Below the pieces are notes generated by a model. The model searched no databases. It was not told where the DNA came from and was given only the letters and a program-made list of their open reading frames with translations. Of a DNA stretch of 64,000 nucleotides, positions 34,189 through 46,026 are shown piece by piece; the stretch's first letter is position 1; each line of letters begins with the position of its first letter. This DNA is from Shinella sp. SUS2. Its GTDB lineage: Bacteria > Pseudomonadota > Alphaproteobacteria > Rhizobiales > Rhizobiaceae. Made by a program: the position numbers and the translations under genes. The stretch spans positions 62,001-126,000 of the forward strand of contig NZ_KQ410733.1 of the NCBI RefSeq assembly GCF_001262505.1, written 5' to 3'.

Positions 34189-35316
34189 ATGATCCTGACG
34201 GAACAGCAGGCCCAGATTCGCGACATGGCGCGGGATTTTGCCCGCGAGCGGCTGGCTCCGGGCGCGGCGGAGCGCGACAGGCAGAGCCGTTTTCCGCGCG
34301 AGGCGTTGGCGGAAATGGGCGAACTCGGCTTCCTCGGCATGCTGGTGCCGGAAGCCTATGGCGGCTCGGAGACGGGCGCGGTCGCCTATGCCGTGGCGCT
34401 GGAAGAAATCGCCGCCGGTGATGGCCCCTGCTCGACCATCATGAGCGTGCACAGTTCCGTCGGCTGCGTGCCGATCCTGAAATACGGCACGGAGGCGCAG
34501 AAAGAGCGCTTCCTGCCGAAGCTCGCCTCTGGCGAATGGATCGGCGGCTTTGCGTTGACCGAGCCGCAGGCCGGCTCCGACGCCTCGAACCTCAAGACGC
34601 GCGCCCGCCGCGACGGCGATCACTACGTCATCGACGGCGCGAAACAGTTCATCACCTCGGGCAAGAACGGCAACCTCATCATCGTCTTCGCCGTCACCGA
34701 TCCCGATGCCGGCAAGAAGGGCATTTCCGCCTTCCTCGTGCCGACCGATACGCCCGGCTACGAGGTCGTGCGCGTGGAGGAGAAGCTCGGCCTGCATTCT
34801 TCCGACACCTGCCAGATCGCCTTCAGCGGCATGCGCATTCCCGCCGAAAACCGGCTCGGCGGGGAGGGGGAGGGGTATCGCATCGCGCTGTCGAACCTCG
34901 AAGGCGGGCGCATCGGCATCGCATCGCAGTCCGTCGGCATGGCGCGGGCGGCCTTCGAGGCCGCGCGCGATTACGCCCGCGAGCGTACGGCCTTCGGTGC
35001 GCCGATCATCGAGCATCAGGCCGTCGCCTTCAGGCTCGCCGACATGGCGACGCGGATCGAGGTGGCGCGCCAGATGGTGCTGCATGCAGCAGTGTTGAAG
35101 GAGGAGGGGCTGCCCTGCCTCACCGAAGCCTCGATGGCAAAGCTGTTCGCGTCGGAAATGGCGGAAAAGGTCTGCTCCGATGCGATCCAGATCCACGGTG
35201 GCTACGGCTACATGGCGGATTACCCGGTCGAGCGCATCTATCGCGACGTGCGCATCTGCCAGATCTACGAGGGAACGAGTGACGTCCAGCGCATCGTCAT
35301 CGCGCGCAATCTATAA
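34189..35316 (+). CDS. Acyl-CoA dehydrogenase (branched short-chain type)
   Basis: A 375-residue FAD enzyme that introduces the 2,3 double bond in isobutyryl- or 2-methylbutyryl-CoA. Family blocks are [52 protein letters not shown] and [21 protein letters not shown]. The catalytic glutamate is the one in [11 protein letters not shown]. Electrons go to ETF. Its neighbours are the oxoacid dehydrogenase complex that makes its substrate and the thiolase that finishes isoleucine breakdown. Confidence 0.92.
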   Translation: MILTEQQAQIRDMARDFARERLAPGAAERDRQSRFPREALAEMGELGFLGMLVPEAYGGSETGAVAYAVALEEIAAGDGPCSTIMSVHSSVGCVPILKYGTEAQKERFLPKLASGEWIGGFALTEPQAGSDASNLKTRARRDGDHYVIDGAKQFITSGKNGNLIIVFAVTDPDAGKKGISAFLVPTDTPGYEVVRVEEKLGLHSSDTCQIAFSGMRIPAENRLGGEGEGYRIALSNLEGGRIGIASQSVGMARAAFEAARDYARERTAFGAPIIEHQAVAFRLADMATRIEVARQMVLHAAVLKEEGLPCLTEASMAKLFASEMAEKVCSDAIQIHGGYGYMADYPVERIYRDVRICQIYEGTSDVQRIVIARNL

Positions 35317-35347
35317 CGGCGACAAGCCGACAAGGGAGGTATGATAG

Positions 35348-36583
<1,236 letters not shown>

Positions 36584-36584
36584 C

Positions 36585-37598
36585 ATGGCAAGAATGACGA
36601 TGATCGAGGCTGTGCGCAGCGCCATGGACGTCTCGATGGGACGCGACGACGATGTGGTCGTCTTCGGCGAGGACGTCGGCTATTTCGGCGGCGTTTTCCG
36701 CGCGACGCAGGGCTTGCAGGCGAAATACGGCAAGACACGCTGCTTCGACGCGCCGATCAACGAATCCGGCATTCTCGGCACGGCCATCGGCATGGCGGCT
36801 TATGGGCTGAAACCCTGCGTCGAGATCCAGTTCGCCGACTACATGTATCCGGCCTACGACCAGATCACGCAGGAGGCGGCGCGCATCCGCTATCGCTCCA
36901 ACGGCGATTTCACCTGCCCCATCGTGGTGCGCATGCCGACCGGCGGCGGCATTTTTGGCGGGCAGACGCACAGCCAGAGCCCGGAAGCGCTTTTCACCCA
37001 TGTCTGCGGGCTGAAGGTGGTGGTCCCCTCCAATCCCTACGACGCCAAGGGCCTCTTGATCGCCGCCATCGAGGACCCGGACCCGGTGATGTTCCTCGAA
37101 CCGAAGCGCCTCTACAACGGCCCCTTCGACGGCCATCACGAAAAACCGGTCACGCCCTGGTCGAAGCACGATCTCGGCGAGGTGCCGGAGGGGCACTACA
37201 CCATCCCCATCGGCAAGGCGGAGATCCGCCGGCCGGGCGGCGCGGTCACCGTCGTCGCCTATGGCACGATGGTGCATGTGGCGCTCGCCGCGGCCGAGGA
37301 GACGGGGATCGACGCCGAGGTGATCGACCTGCGCAGCCTGCTGCCGCTCGATCTCGACACCATCGTGCAATCGGTGAAGAAGACCGGCCGCTGCGTCGTC
37401 GTGCACGAGGCGACGCTCACGTCGGGCTTCGGCGCGGAGGTCGTGTCGCTGGTTCAAGAGTATTGCTTCTACAGCCTCGAAGCGCCGGTGGTGCGCGTGA
37501 CGGGCTGGGACACGCCCTATCCGCATGCGCAGGAATGGGACTATTTTCCGGGGCCTGCCCGCGTCGGCCGGGCGCTCAAAGAAGTGATGGAGGGCTGA
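36585..37598 (+). CDS. bkdA2: Branched-chain 2-oxoacid dehydrogenase E1 beta
   Basis: A 337-residue transketolase-like subunit. Blocks: MTMIEAVRSAMDVSM, VVFGEDVGYFGGVFRATQGL, RCFDAPINESGILGTAIGMA, EIQFADYMYPAYDQI, GGGIFGGQTHSQSPEALF, LEPKRLYNGPF and VHEATLTSGFGAEV. Together with E1 alpha it makes the alpha2-beta2 decarboxylase. The stop is followed after two bases by the E2 start. Confidence 0.95.
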   Translation: MARMTMIEAVRSAMDVSMGRDDDVVVFGEDVGYFGGVFRATQGLQAKYGKTRCFDAPINESGILGTAIGMAAYGLKPCVEIQFADYMYPAYDQITQEAARIRYRSNGDFTCPIVVRMPTGGGIFGGQTHSQSPEALFTHVCGLKVVVPSNPYDAKGLLIAAIEDPDPVMFLEPKRLYNGPFDGHHEKPVTPWSKHDLGEVPEGHYTIPIGKAEIRRPGGAVTVVAYGTMVHVALAAAEETGIDAEVIDLRSLLPLDLDTIVQSVKKTGRCVVVHEATLTSGFGAEVVSLVQEYCFYSLEAPVVRVTGWDTPYPHAQEWDYFPGPARVGRALKEVMEG

Positions 37599-37600
37599 GG

Positions 37601-38956
37601 ATGGGCGAGTTCGTCATCAAGATGCCCGATGTGGGCGAGGGCGTGGCGGAGGCCGAGCTGGTCGAATGGCACGTCAAGCCGGGCGATCCGGTGCGCGAGG
37701 ACATGGTGCTCGCCGCCGTGATGACCGACAAGGCGACGGTGGAGATTCCCTCGCCGGTCAATGGCACGGTGCTGTGGCTCGGCGCAGAGATCGGCGACAC
37801 GGTGGCCGTGAAAGCGCCGCTGCTGCGCATCGCTGTGGCTGGGGAGGGCGAGAGCGGTGGTGAAAGCGAGAATGAGAGCGTAACGGAAGAGGCGCGGCAG
37901 CCTCTCCCTTCTCCCCAGCGGGGAGAAGGTGCCCGAAGGGCGGATGAGGGGGTATCTTCCCCCGCACCGAGCCAGCCGCCCCCCTCATCCGGCCCGGAGC
38001 CTGTCCTGGGGCTCGCCTCCGGCAAGACCCGGGGGGGCCACCTTCTCCCCGCCGGGGAGAAGGGGAAGACCTCGACGGTGGAGACAAGGCCGCTCGCCTC
38101 GCCCGCCGTGCGGCTGCGCGCACAGGAGGCCGGCGTCGATCTGCGGCAGGTATCGGCCACCGGCCCGGCCGGCCGCATCACCCATGACGACCTCGACCAG
38201 TTTGTTGCGCGCGGCGCACAGCCCGTCGCCGCGCCGGCCGGCCTTGCCCGCAAGACTGCGACGGAGGAAATCAAGGTCACCGGCCTTCGCCGCCGCATCG
38301 CGGAAAAGATGCGGCTTGCCAGCGCCCGCATCCCCCACATCACCTATGTCGAGGAGGTGGATGTCACCGACCTCGAAGACCTGCGCGCGACGATGAACGC
38401 CGGCCGCAAGCCCGACCAGCAAAAACTGACCATCCTGCCCTTCCTGATGCGGGCGCTGGTCAAGACGCTGGGCGAACAGCCGGGCGTCAACGCTACCTTC
38501 GACGACGATGCCGGCATCATCACCCGCCACAGCGCCGTCCATATCGGCATCGCCACGCAGACGCCGGCCGGCCTGACGGTGCCGGTCGTGCGCCATGCCG
38601 AGGCGCGGACGATCTGGGACAGCGCCGCCGAATTGACGCGCCTCGCCGACGCCGCCCGCAACGGCACGGCCGCGCGCGAGGAACTCTCCGGCTCCACCAT
38701 CACCATCACCTCGCTCGGTGCGCTCGGCGGCATCGTCACGACGCCGATCATCAACCACCCGGAAGTGGCGATCGTCGGGGTCAACAAGATCCTGACCCGG
38801 CCGGTCTGGGACGGCGTGCAGTTCATTCCGCGCAAGATGATGAACCTGTCGTCGAGTTTCGACCACCGCATCGTCGACGGCTGGGATGCGGCGGTGTTCG
38901 TCCAGCGCATCAAGGCTTTGCTCGAAACCCCCGCACTGATCTTCATCGAAGGCTGA
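37601..38956 (+). CDS. bkdB: Branched-chain 2-oxoacid dehydrogenase E2 (dihydrolipoyl transacylase)
   Basis: A 451-residue core subunit that moves the acyl group to CoA. The lipoyl domain (residues 1-80) has the lipoylated lysine in [13 protein letters not shown] peripheral subunit-binding domain follows ([31 protein letters not shown]), then the catalytic domain from about residue 220, ending with [15 protein letters not shown] (catalytic His and Asp). Between the lipoyl and subunit-binding domains the linker (about residues 101-156) is encoded by an in-frame palindromic repeat element, giving proline- and glycine-rich, low-complexity sequence unlike the usual Ala-Pro linker. Confidence 0.95.
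   Translation: MGEFVIKMPDVGEGVAEAELVEWHVKPGDPVREDMVLAAVMTDKATVEIPSPVNGTVLWLGAEIGDTVAVKAPLLRIAVAGEGESGGESENESVTEEARQPLPSPQRGEGARRADEGVSSPAPSQPPPSSGPEPVLGLASGKTRGGHLLPAGEKGKTSTVETRPLASPAVRLRAQEAGVDLRQVSATGPAGRITHDDLDQFVARGAQPVAAPAGLARKTATEEIKVTGLRRRIAEKMRLASARIPHITYVEEVDVTDLEDLRATMNAGRKPDQQKLTILPFLMRALVKTLGEQPGVNATFDDDAGIITRHSAVHIGIATQTPAGLTVPVVRHAEARTIWDSAAELTRLADAARNGTAAREELSGSTITITSLGALGGIVTTPIINHPEVAIVGVNKILTRPVWDGVQFIPRKMMNLSSSFDHRIVDGWDAAVFVQRIKALLETPALIFIEG
37903..38066 (+). repeat. Palindromic repeat element inside the E2 linker
   Basis: About 164 bp. Each end has a hairpin (CTTCTCCCC-AG-CGGGGAGAAG and CTTCTCCCC-GC-CGGGGAGAAG), and the inner arms GGATGAGGGGG and CCCCCTCATCC are inverted relative to each other, so the whole folds as a nested inverted repeat. 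It has the look of the intergenic mosaic elements spread through rhizobial genomes. Here it is read through in frame without a stop. Confidence 0.8.
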
Positions 38957-38960
38957 TGAC

Positions 38961-40349
38961 ATGAAAGAGATCGTCTGCAAGCTTCTTGTCATCGGCGCAG
39001 GCCCCGGCGGCTATATCTGCGCCATCCGCGCCGGCCAGCTCGGCCTCGATACGGTCATCGTCGAAAAGGCCAAGGCCGGCGGCACCTGCCTCAATGTCGG
39101 CTGCATCCCCTCCAAGGCGCTGATCCATGCGGCGGAGGAATTCGACAAGGTGCGCCACATGACGGCCCCCAACGCGCTCGGCATCACGGTCGAAGCGCCG
39201 AAGCTGGACTTTGCCCAGACCATCCGCTGGAAGGACGGCATCGTCGGCCGGCTGAACAGCGGCGTGCTCGGCCTCCTGCGCAAGGCCAAGGTGAAGATCG
39301 TGCACGGCGAGGCGCGGTTCCGCGACGGCAAGACCGTCGAGGTGGAGACCGAGACCGGAACGCAAGTCATCCGCGCCGAGACGGTGGTCATCGCCACCGG
39401 CTCCGAACCGGTCGAGCTGCCGGCGCTGCCCTTCGGCGGCGCGATCCTGTCCTCCACCGAGGCATTGTCGCTGCAAAGCGTGCCGCAAAAACTTGCCGTC
39501 GTCGGCGGCGGCTATATCGGCCTCGAACTCGGCACGGCCTTCGCCAAGCTGGGCGCGGCGGTCACGGTGGTCGAGGCCATGGCGCAGATCCTGCCGCAAT
39601 ACGACGCCGAACTCGTCAAGCCGGTCGCAAAGCGCCTCGCCGATCTCGGCGTCAGCGTGCTGACCGGCGTCAAGGCGAAAGGTTTTTCCGGCGAGGCGCT
39701 GGTGATCGAGACCGCGTCCGGCGCGGAAAAACAGATTGCCGCAGATAAGGTTCTCGTCACCGTCGGCCGCAAGCCGCGCACGGAGGGCTGGGGCCTCGAA
39801 GACCTCGATCTCGACCGCGCCGGCCGCTTCGTCCGCATCGACGAGCGCTGCCGCACCTCCATGCGCGGCGTCTATGCCATCGGCGACGTCACCGGCGAGC
39901 CGATGCTCGCCCATCGCGCCATGGCGCAGGGCGAGATGGTCGCCGAGATCGTCGCCGGCCGCAAGCGCGCCTGGGACAAGCGCGCCATCCCCGCCGTCTG
40001 CTTCACCGATCCGGAAATCGTCACCGCCGGCCTTTCGCCCGACGAGGCGCGCGCGCAGGGCTACGACATCCGCATCGGCCTCTTCCCGTTCAACGCCAAC
40101 GGCCGCGCCATGACCACCCAGTCGGAAGACGGTTTTGTCCGCGCCGTGGCGCGCGCGGACACCAACCTGCTGCTCGGCCTTCAGGCGGTCGGCGCTGGTG
40201 TCTCGGAGCTTTCCAGCGCCTTCTCGCTGGCGCTCGAAATGGGCGCGCGGCTGGAGGACGTCGCCGGCACGATCCACGCCCACCCGACCCGCAGCGAAGG
40301 CTTGCAGGAAGCCGCATTGAAAGCCCTCGGCCATGCCCTCCACATCTGA
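38961..40349 (+). CDS. lpdV: Dihydrolipoamide dehydrogenase E3 of the branched-chain complex
   Basis: A 462-residue FAD enzyme that reoxidises the lipoyl arms with [20 protein letters not shown] is the FAD loop, [18 protein letters not shown] holds the redox cysteine pair, [15 protein letters not shown] the NAD loop, and [14 protein letters not shown] the active-site His-Glu pair. Being operon-encoded, it is the dedicated E3 rather than the shared one. Its 3' end overlaps the next gene by 17 bases. Confidence 0.95.
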   Translation: MKEIVCKLLVIGAGPGGYICAIRAGQLGLDTVIVEKAKAGGTCLNVGCIPSKALIHAAEEFDKVRHMTAPNALGITVEAPKLDFAQTIRWKDGIVGRLNSGVLGLLRKAKVKIVHGEARFRDGKTVEVETETGTQVIRAETVVIATGSEPVELPALPFGGAILSSTEALSLQSVPQKLAVVGGGYIGLELGTAFAKLGAAVTVVEAMAQILPQYDAELVKPVAKRLADLGVSVLTGVKAKGFSGEALVIETASGAEKQIAADKVLVTVGRKPRTEGWGLEDLDLDRAGRFVRIDERCRTSMRGVYAIGDVTGEPMLAHRAMAQGEMVAEIVAGRKRAWDKRAIPAVCFTDPEIVTAGLSPDEARAQGYDIRIGLFPFNANGRAMTTQSEDGFVRAVARADTNLLLGLQAVGAGVSELSSAFSLALEMGARLEDVAGTIHAHPTRSEGLQEAALKALGHALHI

Positions 40350-41403
40350 GCCGCAAACCCTGATCGACCGCACCGGCGCGCTCGGCCGCATCCGGCTCAA
40401 CCGGCCGAAGGCGCTCAACAGCCTGACCCTCCCGATGATCCGCGACATCGACAGGGCGCTGGACGCCTTCGAGGTCGATCCCGACGTCGCCGCCGTGCTT
40501 CTCACCGGCGAGGGCGAGCGCGGGCTGTGCGCCGGCGGCGACATCCGCATGATCTATGAGGGCGGCAAGGCCGGCTCCCCGGAGCCCGTCGATTTCTGGC
40601 GCGAGGAATATCGCCTGAACGCCCGCCTGAACCGGCTGCAAAAACCCTTCGTCGCCTTCATGGACGGCATCGTCATGGGCGGCGGGGTCGGCGTTTCCGT
40701 CTATGCCAGCCACCGCATCGTCACCGAGCGCACCCGCTTCGCCATGCCCGAAACGGGCATCGGCTTCTTCCCGGATGTCGGCGCGTCGTGGTTCCTCACA
40801 CGCGGGAAGAACGAACTCGGCACCTATGCCGGATTGACCGGCGAACTGCTGGCTGCCGCCGACGCCATCGCCTTCGGGCTTGCCGACAGCTACGTCCCTT
40901 CGGAACGCCTGCCGGAGCTGGCCGAAGCGCTCTCCCGCCAGCCCGATGTGCCGGCAACGATTGCCGCCTTCTCGCAAACGCCGCCGCCCGCAAGCGTCGC
41001 TGCGCAGCAACCCCTGATCGATCGGCTTTTTGCCTTCGATACGATCGAGGACATCCTGAAGGCGCTGGCGCAGGACGGATCGGCTTTTGCGGAAAAGACG
41101 CTCGGCGTTTTGCGGACGAAATCACCGCTCAGCCTGAAGGTGACGCTCCGCCTGCTCCGCCTCGGGAGGCAGGCGCCGTCGCTTGAAGCCTGCCTCGAAC
41201 GGGAGTTCGCCGCCACGGCGGCCGTTCTGCGCAGTCATGATTTCTACGAGGGTGTCCGGGCCGCCGTCATTGACAAGGACCGCAATCCGCAGTGGCGCCC
41301 GGCGCGATTGGATGACGTCACTGCCGAGCATGTCGCCGCCTTCTTCGAACCGTCGGCAAAGCCGCTCTTCGTTGTGGATGCAGGGAAAGGAGAACGCCTA
41401 TGA
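40333..41403 (+). CDS. 3-hydroxyisobutyryl-CoA hydrolase (crotonase superfamily)
   Basis: A 356-residue crotonase-fold thioesterase of the valine pathway; its length and C-terminal extension set it apart from enoyl-CoA hydratases (about 260). Motifs: [72 protein letters not shown] (the catalytic glutamate and aspartate of HIBCH) and [13 protein letters not shown]. It releases free 3-hydroxyisobutyrate, the substrate of the next enzyme. It overlaps both neighbours. Confidence 0.92.
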   Translation: MPSTSEPQTLIDRTGALGRIRLNRPKALNSLTLPMIRDIDRALDAFEVDPDVAAVLLTGEGERGLCAGGDIRMIYEGGKAGSPEPVDFWREEYRLNARLNRLQKPFVAFMDGIVMGGGVGVSVYASHRIVTERTRFAMPETGIGFFPDVGASWFLTRGKNELGTYAGLTGELLAAADAIAFGLADSYVPSERLPELAEALSRQPDVPATIAAFSQTPPPASVAAQQPLIDRLFAFDTIEDILKALAQDGSAFAEKTLGVLRTKSPLSLKVTLRLLRLGRQAPSLEACLEREFAATAAVLRSHDFYEGVRAAVIDKDRNPQWRPARLDDVTAEHVAAFFEPSAKPLFVVDAGKGERL

Positions 41404-42290
41404 GCCCTATCGCCTTCATCGGTCTTGGCCATATGGGCGGCCCGATGGCCGCAAACCTCGTGAAAGCCGGCCACAATGTGCGCGGTTTCGACCTGACGGC
41501 CGCCTCGCTGGAGCTCGCCCGGGAAAATGGGATATCGACCGTCGCCTCGGTCGCGGAGGCCGTTTCCGGCGCCGGCATCGTGATCACCATGCTGCCGGCG
41601 GGTGCGCATGTGCTTTCCGTCTGGCAGGAGCTGGTGGCCATCGTGCCCTCGGGCACGTTGCTCATCGACTGCTCGACCATCGACATGGACAGCGCCCGCA
41701 AGGCCCACGCGCTCGCCGAGACACATGGTTGCCCGGCGCTCGATGCACCCGTTTCCGGCGGCACCGGCGGGGCTACGGCCGGCACGCTCACCTTCATGGT
41801 GGGCGGGGATGCGGCGGTCTTTGCCGGCGCGAAAACGGTGTTCGAGGCGATGGGCAAGAAGATCATCCACTGCGGTGGCGCCTCCGCCGGCCAGGCGGCA
41901 AAAATCTGCAACAACATGATCCTCGGCATCAGCATGATCGCCGTGGGCGAGGCCTTCGTGCTCGGCGAGCAGCTGGGTCTCACGCACCAGGCGCTGTTCG
42001 ACGTCGCCTCTGTCTCCTCGGGCCAATGCTGGTCGCTGACGACCTATTGCCCGGTGCCCGGGCCCGTCCCCGGCTCGCCGGCCAATCGTGACTACGAACC
42101 TGGCTTTGCCGCGGCGCTGATGCTGAAGGATCTGAAGCTCTCGCAGGCAGCAGCAACAGATGCCGGCGCGATGACACCACTCGGCGCCACGGCGGCGGCG
42201 CTCTATCAGAGATTTGCCGACGAAGGGTTCGGCGGCAAGGATTTTTCCGCCATCATCAACATGTTGCGGGGCGAGACGGGGACAAGGTAG
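41400..42290 (+). CDS. mmsB: 3-hydroxyisobutyrate dehydrogenase
   Basis: A 296-residue NAD-dependent beta-hydroxyacid dehydrogenase, oxidising 3-hydroxyisobutyrate to methylmalonate semialdehyde. [19 protein letters not shown] is the NAD loop, [16 protein letters not shown] the substrate loop, and [16 protein letters not shown] carries the catalytic lysine (Lys in AAKICNN). The end, [20 protein letters not shown], is diagnostic. It overlaps the hydrolase gene by four bases (ATGA). The next enzyme, methylmalonate-semialdehyde dehydrogenase, is not in this window. Confidence 0.94.
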   Translation: MSPIAFIGLGHMGGPMAANLVKAGHNVRGFDLTAASLELARENGISTVASVAEAVSGAGIVITMLPAGAHVLSVWQELVAIVPSGTLLIDCSTIDMDSARKAHALAETHGCPALDAPVSGGTGGATAGTLTFMVGGDAAVFAGAKTVFEAMGKKIIHCGGASAGQAAKICNNMILGISMIAVGEAFVLGEQLGLTHQALFDVASVSSGQCWSLTTYCPVPGPVPGSPANRDYEPGFAAALMLKDLKLSQAAATDAGAMTPLGATAAALYQRFADEGFGGKDFSAIINMLRGETGTR

Positions 42291-42295
42291 CGGAC

Positions 42296-43096
42296 ATGGC
42301 ATCGATCATCGAGGGAGTGGCTGGGGTGGAGCAACCTGTTATCGTCGAACGGCAGGGCCGCGTCGTCATCGTAACGCTGAACCGGCCGGCGGCTCGCAAC
42401 GCGCTGAATTCCGAAATCATGCTTGCACTCGCCGATGATCTTGCCGCGCTCGATCGCGACCCCGGCGTCGGCTGTTTCGTTATCCGCGGCTCGGAAAAGG
42501 CTTTTGCCGCGGGTGCCGATATCAAGGAGATGGCCGACAAGTCCTTCGCCGAGATGTACAGCGAGGACTTTTTTGCCGCCTGGGAACGGTTCGCTGCGCT
42601 GCGCACGCCGAAAATTGCTGCGGTCTCCGGTTATGCGCTCGGCGGCGGCTGCGAGCTGGCCATGATGTGCGATATGATTTTTGCCGCCGATACGGCCGTG
42701 TTCGGCCAGCCGGAGATCAAGCTTGGCGTGATCCCCGGCATGGGCGGAACACAGCGGCTGACGAGGCTCGTCGGCAAGGCGAAGGCGATGGATCTCATCC
42801 TCACCGGCCGGATGATGGACGCGGTGGAGGCGGAACGGGCGGGCCTCGTTTCCCGGGTGATCGCGTCCGACAGGCTGATGGAGGAGACGCTCGCCGCGGC
42901 CGAGACGATCGCCACCTATGGAAAGGCGGCGGCGATGGCCGCCCGCGAGGCGGTGGACCGTGCGCTCGAAACAGGCCTGCGTGACGGGATCGCCTTCGAG
43001 CGGCGGCTTTTCCATGCGCTGTTCGCAACGGCGGACCAGAAGGAAGGCATGGCCGCCTTCGTCGAGAAGCGCAGGCCGACCTTCGTCGGCAAGTAA
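42296..43096 (+). CDS. Enoyl-CoA hydratase (crotonase)
   Basis: A 266-residue crotonase that hydrates methacrylyl-CoA or tiglyl-CoA, filling the step between the acyl-CoA dehydrogenase and the hydrolase. It has [17 protein letters not shown] (oxyanion hole), [18 protein letters not shown], and [25 protein letters not shown] with both catalytic glutamates. It starts five bases after mmsB and is the last gene of the operon. No terminator is visible downstream. Confidence 0.93.
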   Translation: MASIIEGVAGVEQPVIVERQGRVVIVTLNRPAARNALNSEIMLALADDLAALDRDPGVGCFVIRGSEKAFAAGADIKEMADKSFAEMYSEDFFAAWERFAALRTPKIAAVSGYALGGGCELAMMCDMIFAADTAVFGQPEIKLGVIPGMGGTQRLTRLVGKAKAMDLILTGRMMDAVEAERAGLVSRVIASDRLMEETLAAAETIATYGKAAAMAAREAVDRALETGLRDGIAFERRLFHALFATADQKEGMAAFVEKRRPTFVGK

Positions 43097-43291
43097 GCAC
43101 ACCATCATCAGCATTACCGCATTTTCGGCAGTCCGGCGAGCAACGCTCCGGGCTGGTGGTGCCGTTCGGACAAGGCGGCAATCTTGCTGAAGCGAAACCC
43201 GGTGTCGTGCCGGGCACTGACGGGTGCGCCAGGCCGCATGCCGTGAACTTTCAGCCGCGCCCAATTGCCGCAGCGAGAGATTTCACCTATG

Positions 43292-43307
43292 TTGACCAAG
43301 TGGTAAA
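43292..43307. promoter_or_regulatory. Near-palindrome upstream of the BMP importer
   Basis: TTGACCA-AG-TGGTAAA is an inverted repeat with one mismatch, 48 nt before the receptor ATG. TTGACC could also serve as a -35 box. The 258-nt gap from the preceding operon holds nothing else that I recognise. Confidence 0.45.
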
Positions 43308-43354
43308 AAAAGACGCTTTTCAATGAATTGCGCGATAAGCCAAAGGGGAATCGA

Positions 43355-44380
43355 ATGCATCGCAATCCATTCAATTTCGGCATTTCCAGACGAACCCTGA
43401 TCAAGGTCGCCGGTGCGTCCGCGGCGGTTGCGGCCGCAGGCCTGCCGGGCCGCTTGTTCGCCGCCGACCCGCTCAAGGTCGCGGCCATCTATACCGTTCC
43501 GGTCGAGCAGCAGTGGGTCAGCCGCATCCACAAGGCGGCCAATGCCGCCAAGGAGCGCGGGGACATCGAATATGTCTATTCGGAGAATACCGCCAACAAC
43601 GATTATGAGCGCGTCATGCGCGAATATTGCGAAGCCGGCCACAAGCTGATCCTGGGAGAGGTCTTCGGCGTGGAGGATGCCGCCCGTGCCGTCGCCAAGG
43701 ATTATCCGGACGTCGCCTTCCTGATGGGCTCCAGCTTCAAGCCCGATGCCGCCGTGCCGAACTTCTCGGTTTTCGACAACTACATCCAGGACGCTTCCTA
43801 CCTCTCCGGTCTTGTTGCCGGCGCGATGACCAAGTCGAAGAACATCGGCATGGTCGGCGGCTATCCGATCCCCGAGGTCAACCGCCTGATGAACGCCTTC
43901 ATGGCGGGCGTGAAAGAGGTGGCCCCGGATACCAAGTTCCAGATCGCGTTCATCGGCTCGTGGTTCGATCCGCCCAAGGCCAAGGAGACCGCCTTCGCCC
44001 AGATCGATGGCGGAGCGGACCTGCTCTATGCGGAGCGTTTCGGCGTGTCCGACGCGGCCAAGGAAAAGAAGGTCCTGGCCATCGGCAATGTCATCGATAC
44101 CCAGGCGGACTATCCGGAGACCGTGGTCGCCTCCGCGCTGTGGCATTTCGAACCGACGCTGGACAAGGCGATCGCGGAAGTGAAGGCCGGCGCCTTCAAG
44201 GCGGACGACTACGGCGTCTACTCCTTCATGAAGAACGGCGGCTGTTCGCTCGCGCCGCTCGGCACCTTCGATGCCAAGGTTCCCGACGACGTGAAGGCGA
44301 AGATCGCCGAGAAGGAAAAGGCGATCAAGGACGGTTCGTTCACCGTCGAGATCAACGACGCAGAGCCGAAATCGAGCTAG
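43355..44380 (+). CDS. BMP-family ABC transporter substrate-binding protein
   Basis: Periplasmic receptor of 341 residues of the basic-membrane-protein (PnrA-like) family, which binds nucleosides, nucleobases or related compounds. It has a twin-arginine leader (SRRTLIKVAGASAAVAAAG). VAAIYTVPVEQQWVSRIHKA, YSENTANNDYERVMREYCEAG, NFSVFDNYIQDASYLSGLVAG and KNIGMVGGYPIPEVNRLMNAF are family blocks. AAAGGGG precedes the ATG at 43355. Four further genes for importer subunits and a deaminase follow. Confidence 0.92.
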   Translation: MHRNPFNFGISRRTLIKVAGASAAVAAAGLPGRLFAADPLKVAAIYTVPVEQQWVSRIHKAANAAKERGDIEYVYSENTANNDYERVMREYCEAGHKLILGEVFGVEDAARAVAKDYPDVAFLMGSSFKPDAAVPNFSVFDNYIQDASYLSGLVAGAMTKSKNIGMVGGYPIPEVNRLMNAFMAGVKEVAPDTKFQIAFIGSWFDPPKAKETAFAQIDGGADLLYAERFGVSDAAKEKKVLAIGNVIDTQADYPETVVASALWHFEPTLDKAIAEVKAGAFKADDYGVYSFMKNGGCSLAPLGTFDAKVPDDVKAKIAEKEKAIKDGSFTVEINDAEPKSS

Positions 44381-44499
44381 CGTTCCGCGTTCTGACGATC
44401 GCGGGGCGACATGGCTGGCGGCAGAGGATGTTTTCCCTTGCCGCCATCACGCCTCCCTGTGAGCAGAACAGCCCTCAAAACCCACGCCCGGTTACCAAC

Positions 44500-46026
44500 G
44501 TGTCCGATACACCCGTCCTCCGTCTTTCCGGCATCAGCAAGCGTTTCGGTTCCCTCCGGGCCAATGACGGCATTTCCTTCGATCTGAAGCGTGGCGAGGT
44601 CATCGCGCTGCTCGGCGAGAACGGCGCCGGCAAGACGACGCTGATGAACATTCTCTTCGGCCACTATGTCGCCGATGCTGGAACCGTCGAGGCCTTTGGC
44701 GAGCCGCTGCCGCCGGGTGATCCGCGCGCTGCGCTGGATGCCGGTATCGGAATGGTGCACCAGCATTTCACCCTCGCCGACAACATGACGGTGCAGGAGA
44801 ACATCGCACTTGGCACACAAAGCCTCTGGCGGGCGCGGCTCAACAGGGCGCTGGCGCGGACACGCATTGCGCAGCTCTCCGCCGATTTCGGCCTTGCCGT
44901 CGATCCTGCAGCCACCGTCTCCACGCTTTCGGTTGGCGAGCGCCAGCGTGTCGAAATCCTCAAGGCGCTCTATCGCGACGCCCGTATCCTGATCCTCGAC
45001 GAGCCGACCGCCGTCTTGACCCCGGCCGAAACCGATGCGCTGTTTCGAACCTTGAAGCTGCTCGTCGCCAGGGGCTTGTCGATCATCTTCATCTCCCACA
45101 AGCTGCATGAAGTGATGGCCGTCAGCGATCGTGTGCTGGTGCTGCGCGCGGGCCAGCTTGTCGGCGAACGCGAAACGGCATCGACCGATCGCAAGGCGCT
45201 GGCGGCTCTGATGGTCGGTCAGGAGGTGAAGCCGGCGGAGGTCAGCCCGGCCAATGTCGGGGCACCGCTGCTGGCGCTCGAACGCGTCTCCACCACGCCC
45301 TACAACGGGGCTGCGCTCGACGACATATCGCTTACCCTGAGGGCCGGCGAGATCACCGGCCTTGCCGGCGTTTCCGGCAATGGCCAGGCGGCCCTTGCAG
45401 CGCTCATCGCCGGCACCCAGCGCGCGACCGGCGGCCGCATTTCCGTCGCCGGGCAGGACGTGGCCGGCTGGTCGCCGCGTGTCGCGCTCGACCATGGCGT
45501 GGCGCGTATTCCGGAAGACCGCCATGCGGTCGGCACCATCGGCGACATGAGCGTCACCGAGAATGTGATCGCCGAGCGCTACGGCAGTGCGCGCTTCAGC
45601 CGCATGGGGTTTCTCGACTGGAAGGCCGCCCGTCGCTTCGCCGAGAAGATCATCGCCGACTACGATGTGAAGTGTCCCTCGCCTGAGGCGCGCATACGCC
45701 TGTTGTCGGGTGGCAACATGCAGAAGCTCATCCTGGGTCGAGCGCTCGATCCGGAACCCGCTGTCATCCTGGCCAGCCAGCCGACGCGCGGCCTTGATGT
45801 CGGCGCCGTCGCCTATGTCCACCGCAAGCTGCTCGCGGCGCGGGAACGCGGCGCGGCCGTCCTGCTGATTTCGGAAGATCTCGAGGAAATCCTGGCCTTG
45901 TCCGATCGCATCATCGTCATGTCCAAGGGGCGCCTGTCGACACCCTCCGCCCGCGGCGAGCGCAGCATTCGTGAGCTCGGGGAGCTGATGGCCGGCCACA
46001 GCGGGGAGCGCACCGATGCGGCTTGA
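44500..46026 (+). CDS. ABC transporter ATP-binding protein, tandem-domain (nucleoside type)
   Basis: A protein of about 508 residues with two ATPase halves. The first is complete (GENGAGKTTLMNIL, LSVGERQRVEILKAL, ILILDEPTAVLTP). The second has a degenerate Walker A (GVSGNGQAALAAL) and LLSGGNMQKLILGRAL, ILASQPTRGLDVGA, as usual for the ATPases of BMP-type and sugar importers. GTG 44500 is chosen because family members start (M)SDTPVL; an in-frame ATG at 44428 behind GCAGAGG is an alternative. Confidence 0.9.
   Translation: MSDTPVLRLSGISKRFGSLRANDGISFDLKRGEVIALLGENGAGKTTLMNILFGHYVADAGTVEAFGEPLPPGDPRAALDAGIGMVHQHFTLADNMTVQENIALGTQSLWRARLNRALARTRIAQLSADFGLAVDPAATVSTLSVGERQRVEILKALYRDARILILDEPTAVLTPAETDALFRTLKLLVARGLSIIFISHKLHEVMAVSDRVLVLRAGQLVGERETASTDRKALAALMVGQEVKPAEVSPANVGAPLLALERVSTTPYNGAALDDISLTLRAGEITGLAGVSGNGQAALAALIAGTQRATGGRISVAGQDVAGWSPRVALDHGVARIPEDRHAVGTIGDMSVTENVIAERYGSARFSRMGFLDWKAARRFAEKIIADYDVKCPSPEARIRLLSGGNMQKLILGRALDPEPAVILASQPTRGLDVGAVAYVHRKLLAARERGAAVLLISEDLEEILALSDRIIVMSKGRLSTPSARGERSIRELGELMAGHSGERTDAA

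Noticed and set aside
37929-38396. Alternative reading frame over the E2 repeat as a separate gene
   Set aside because: Low-complexity Pro/Arg-rich product without a start context; the bkdB frame is continuous and carries known domains on both sides.
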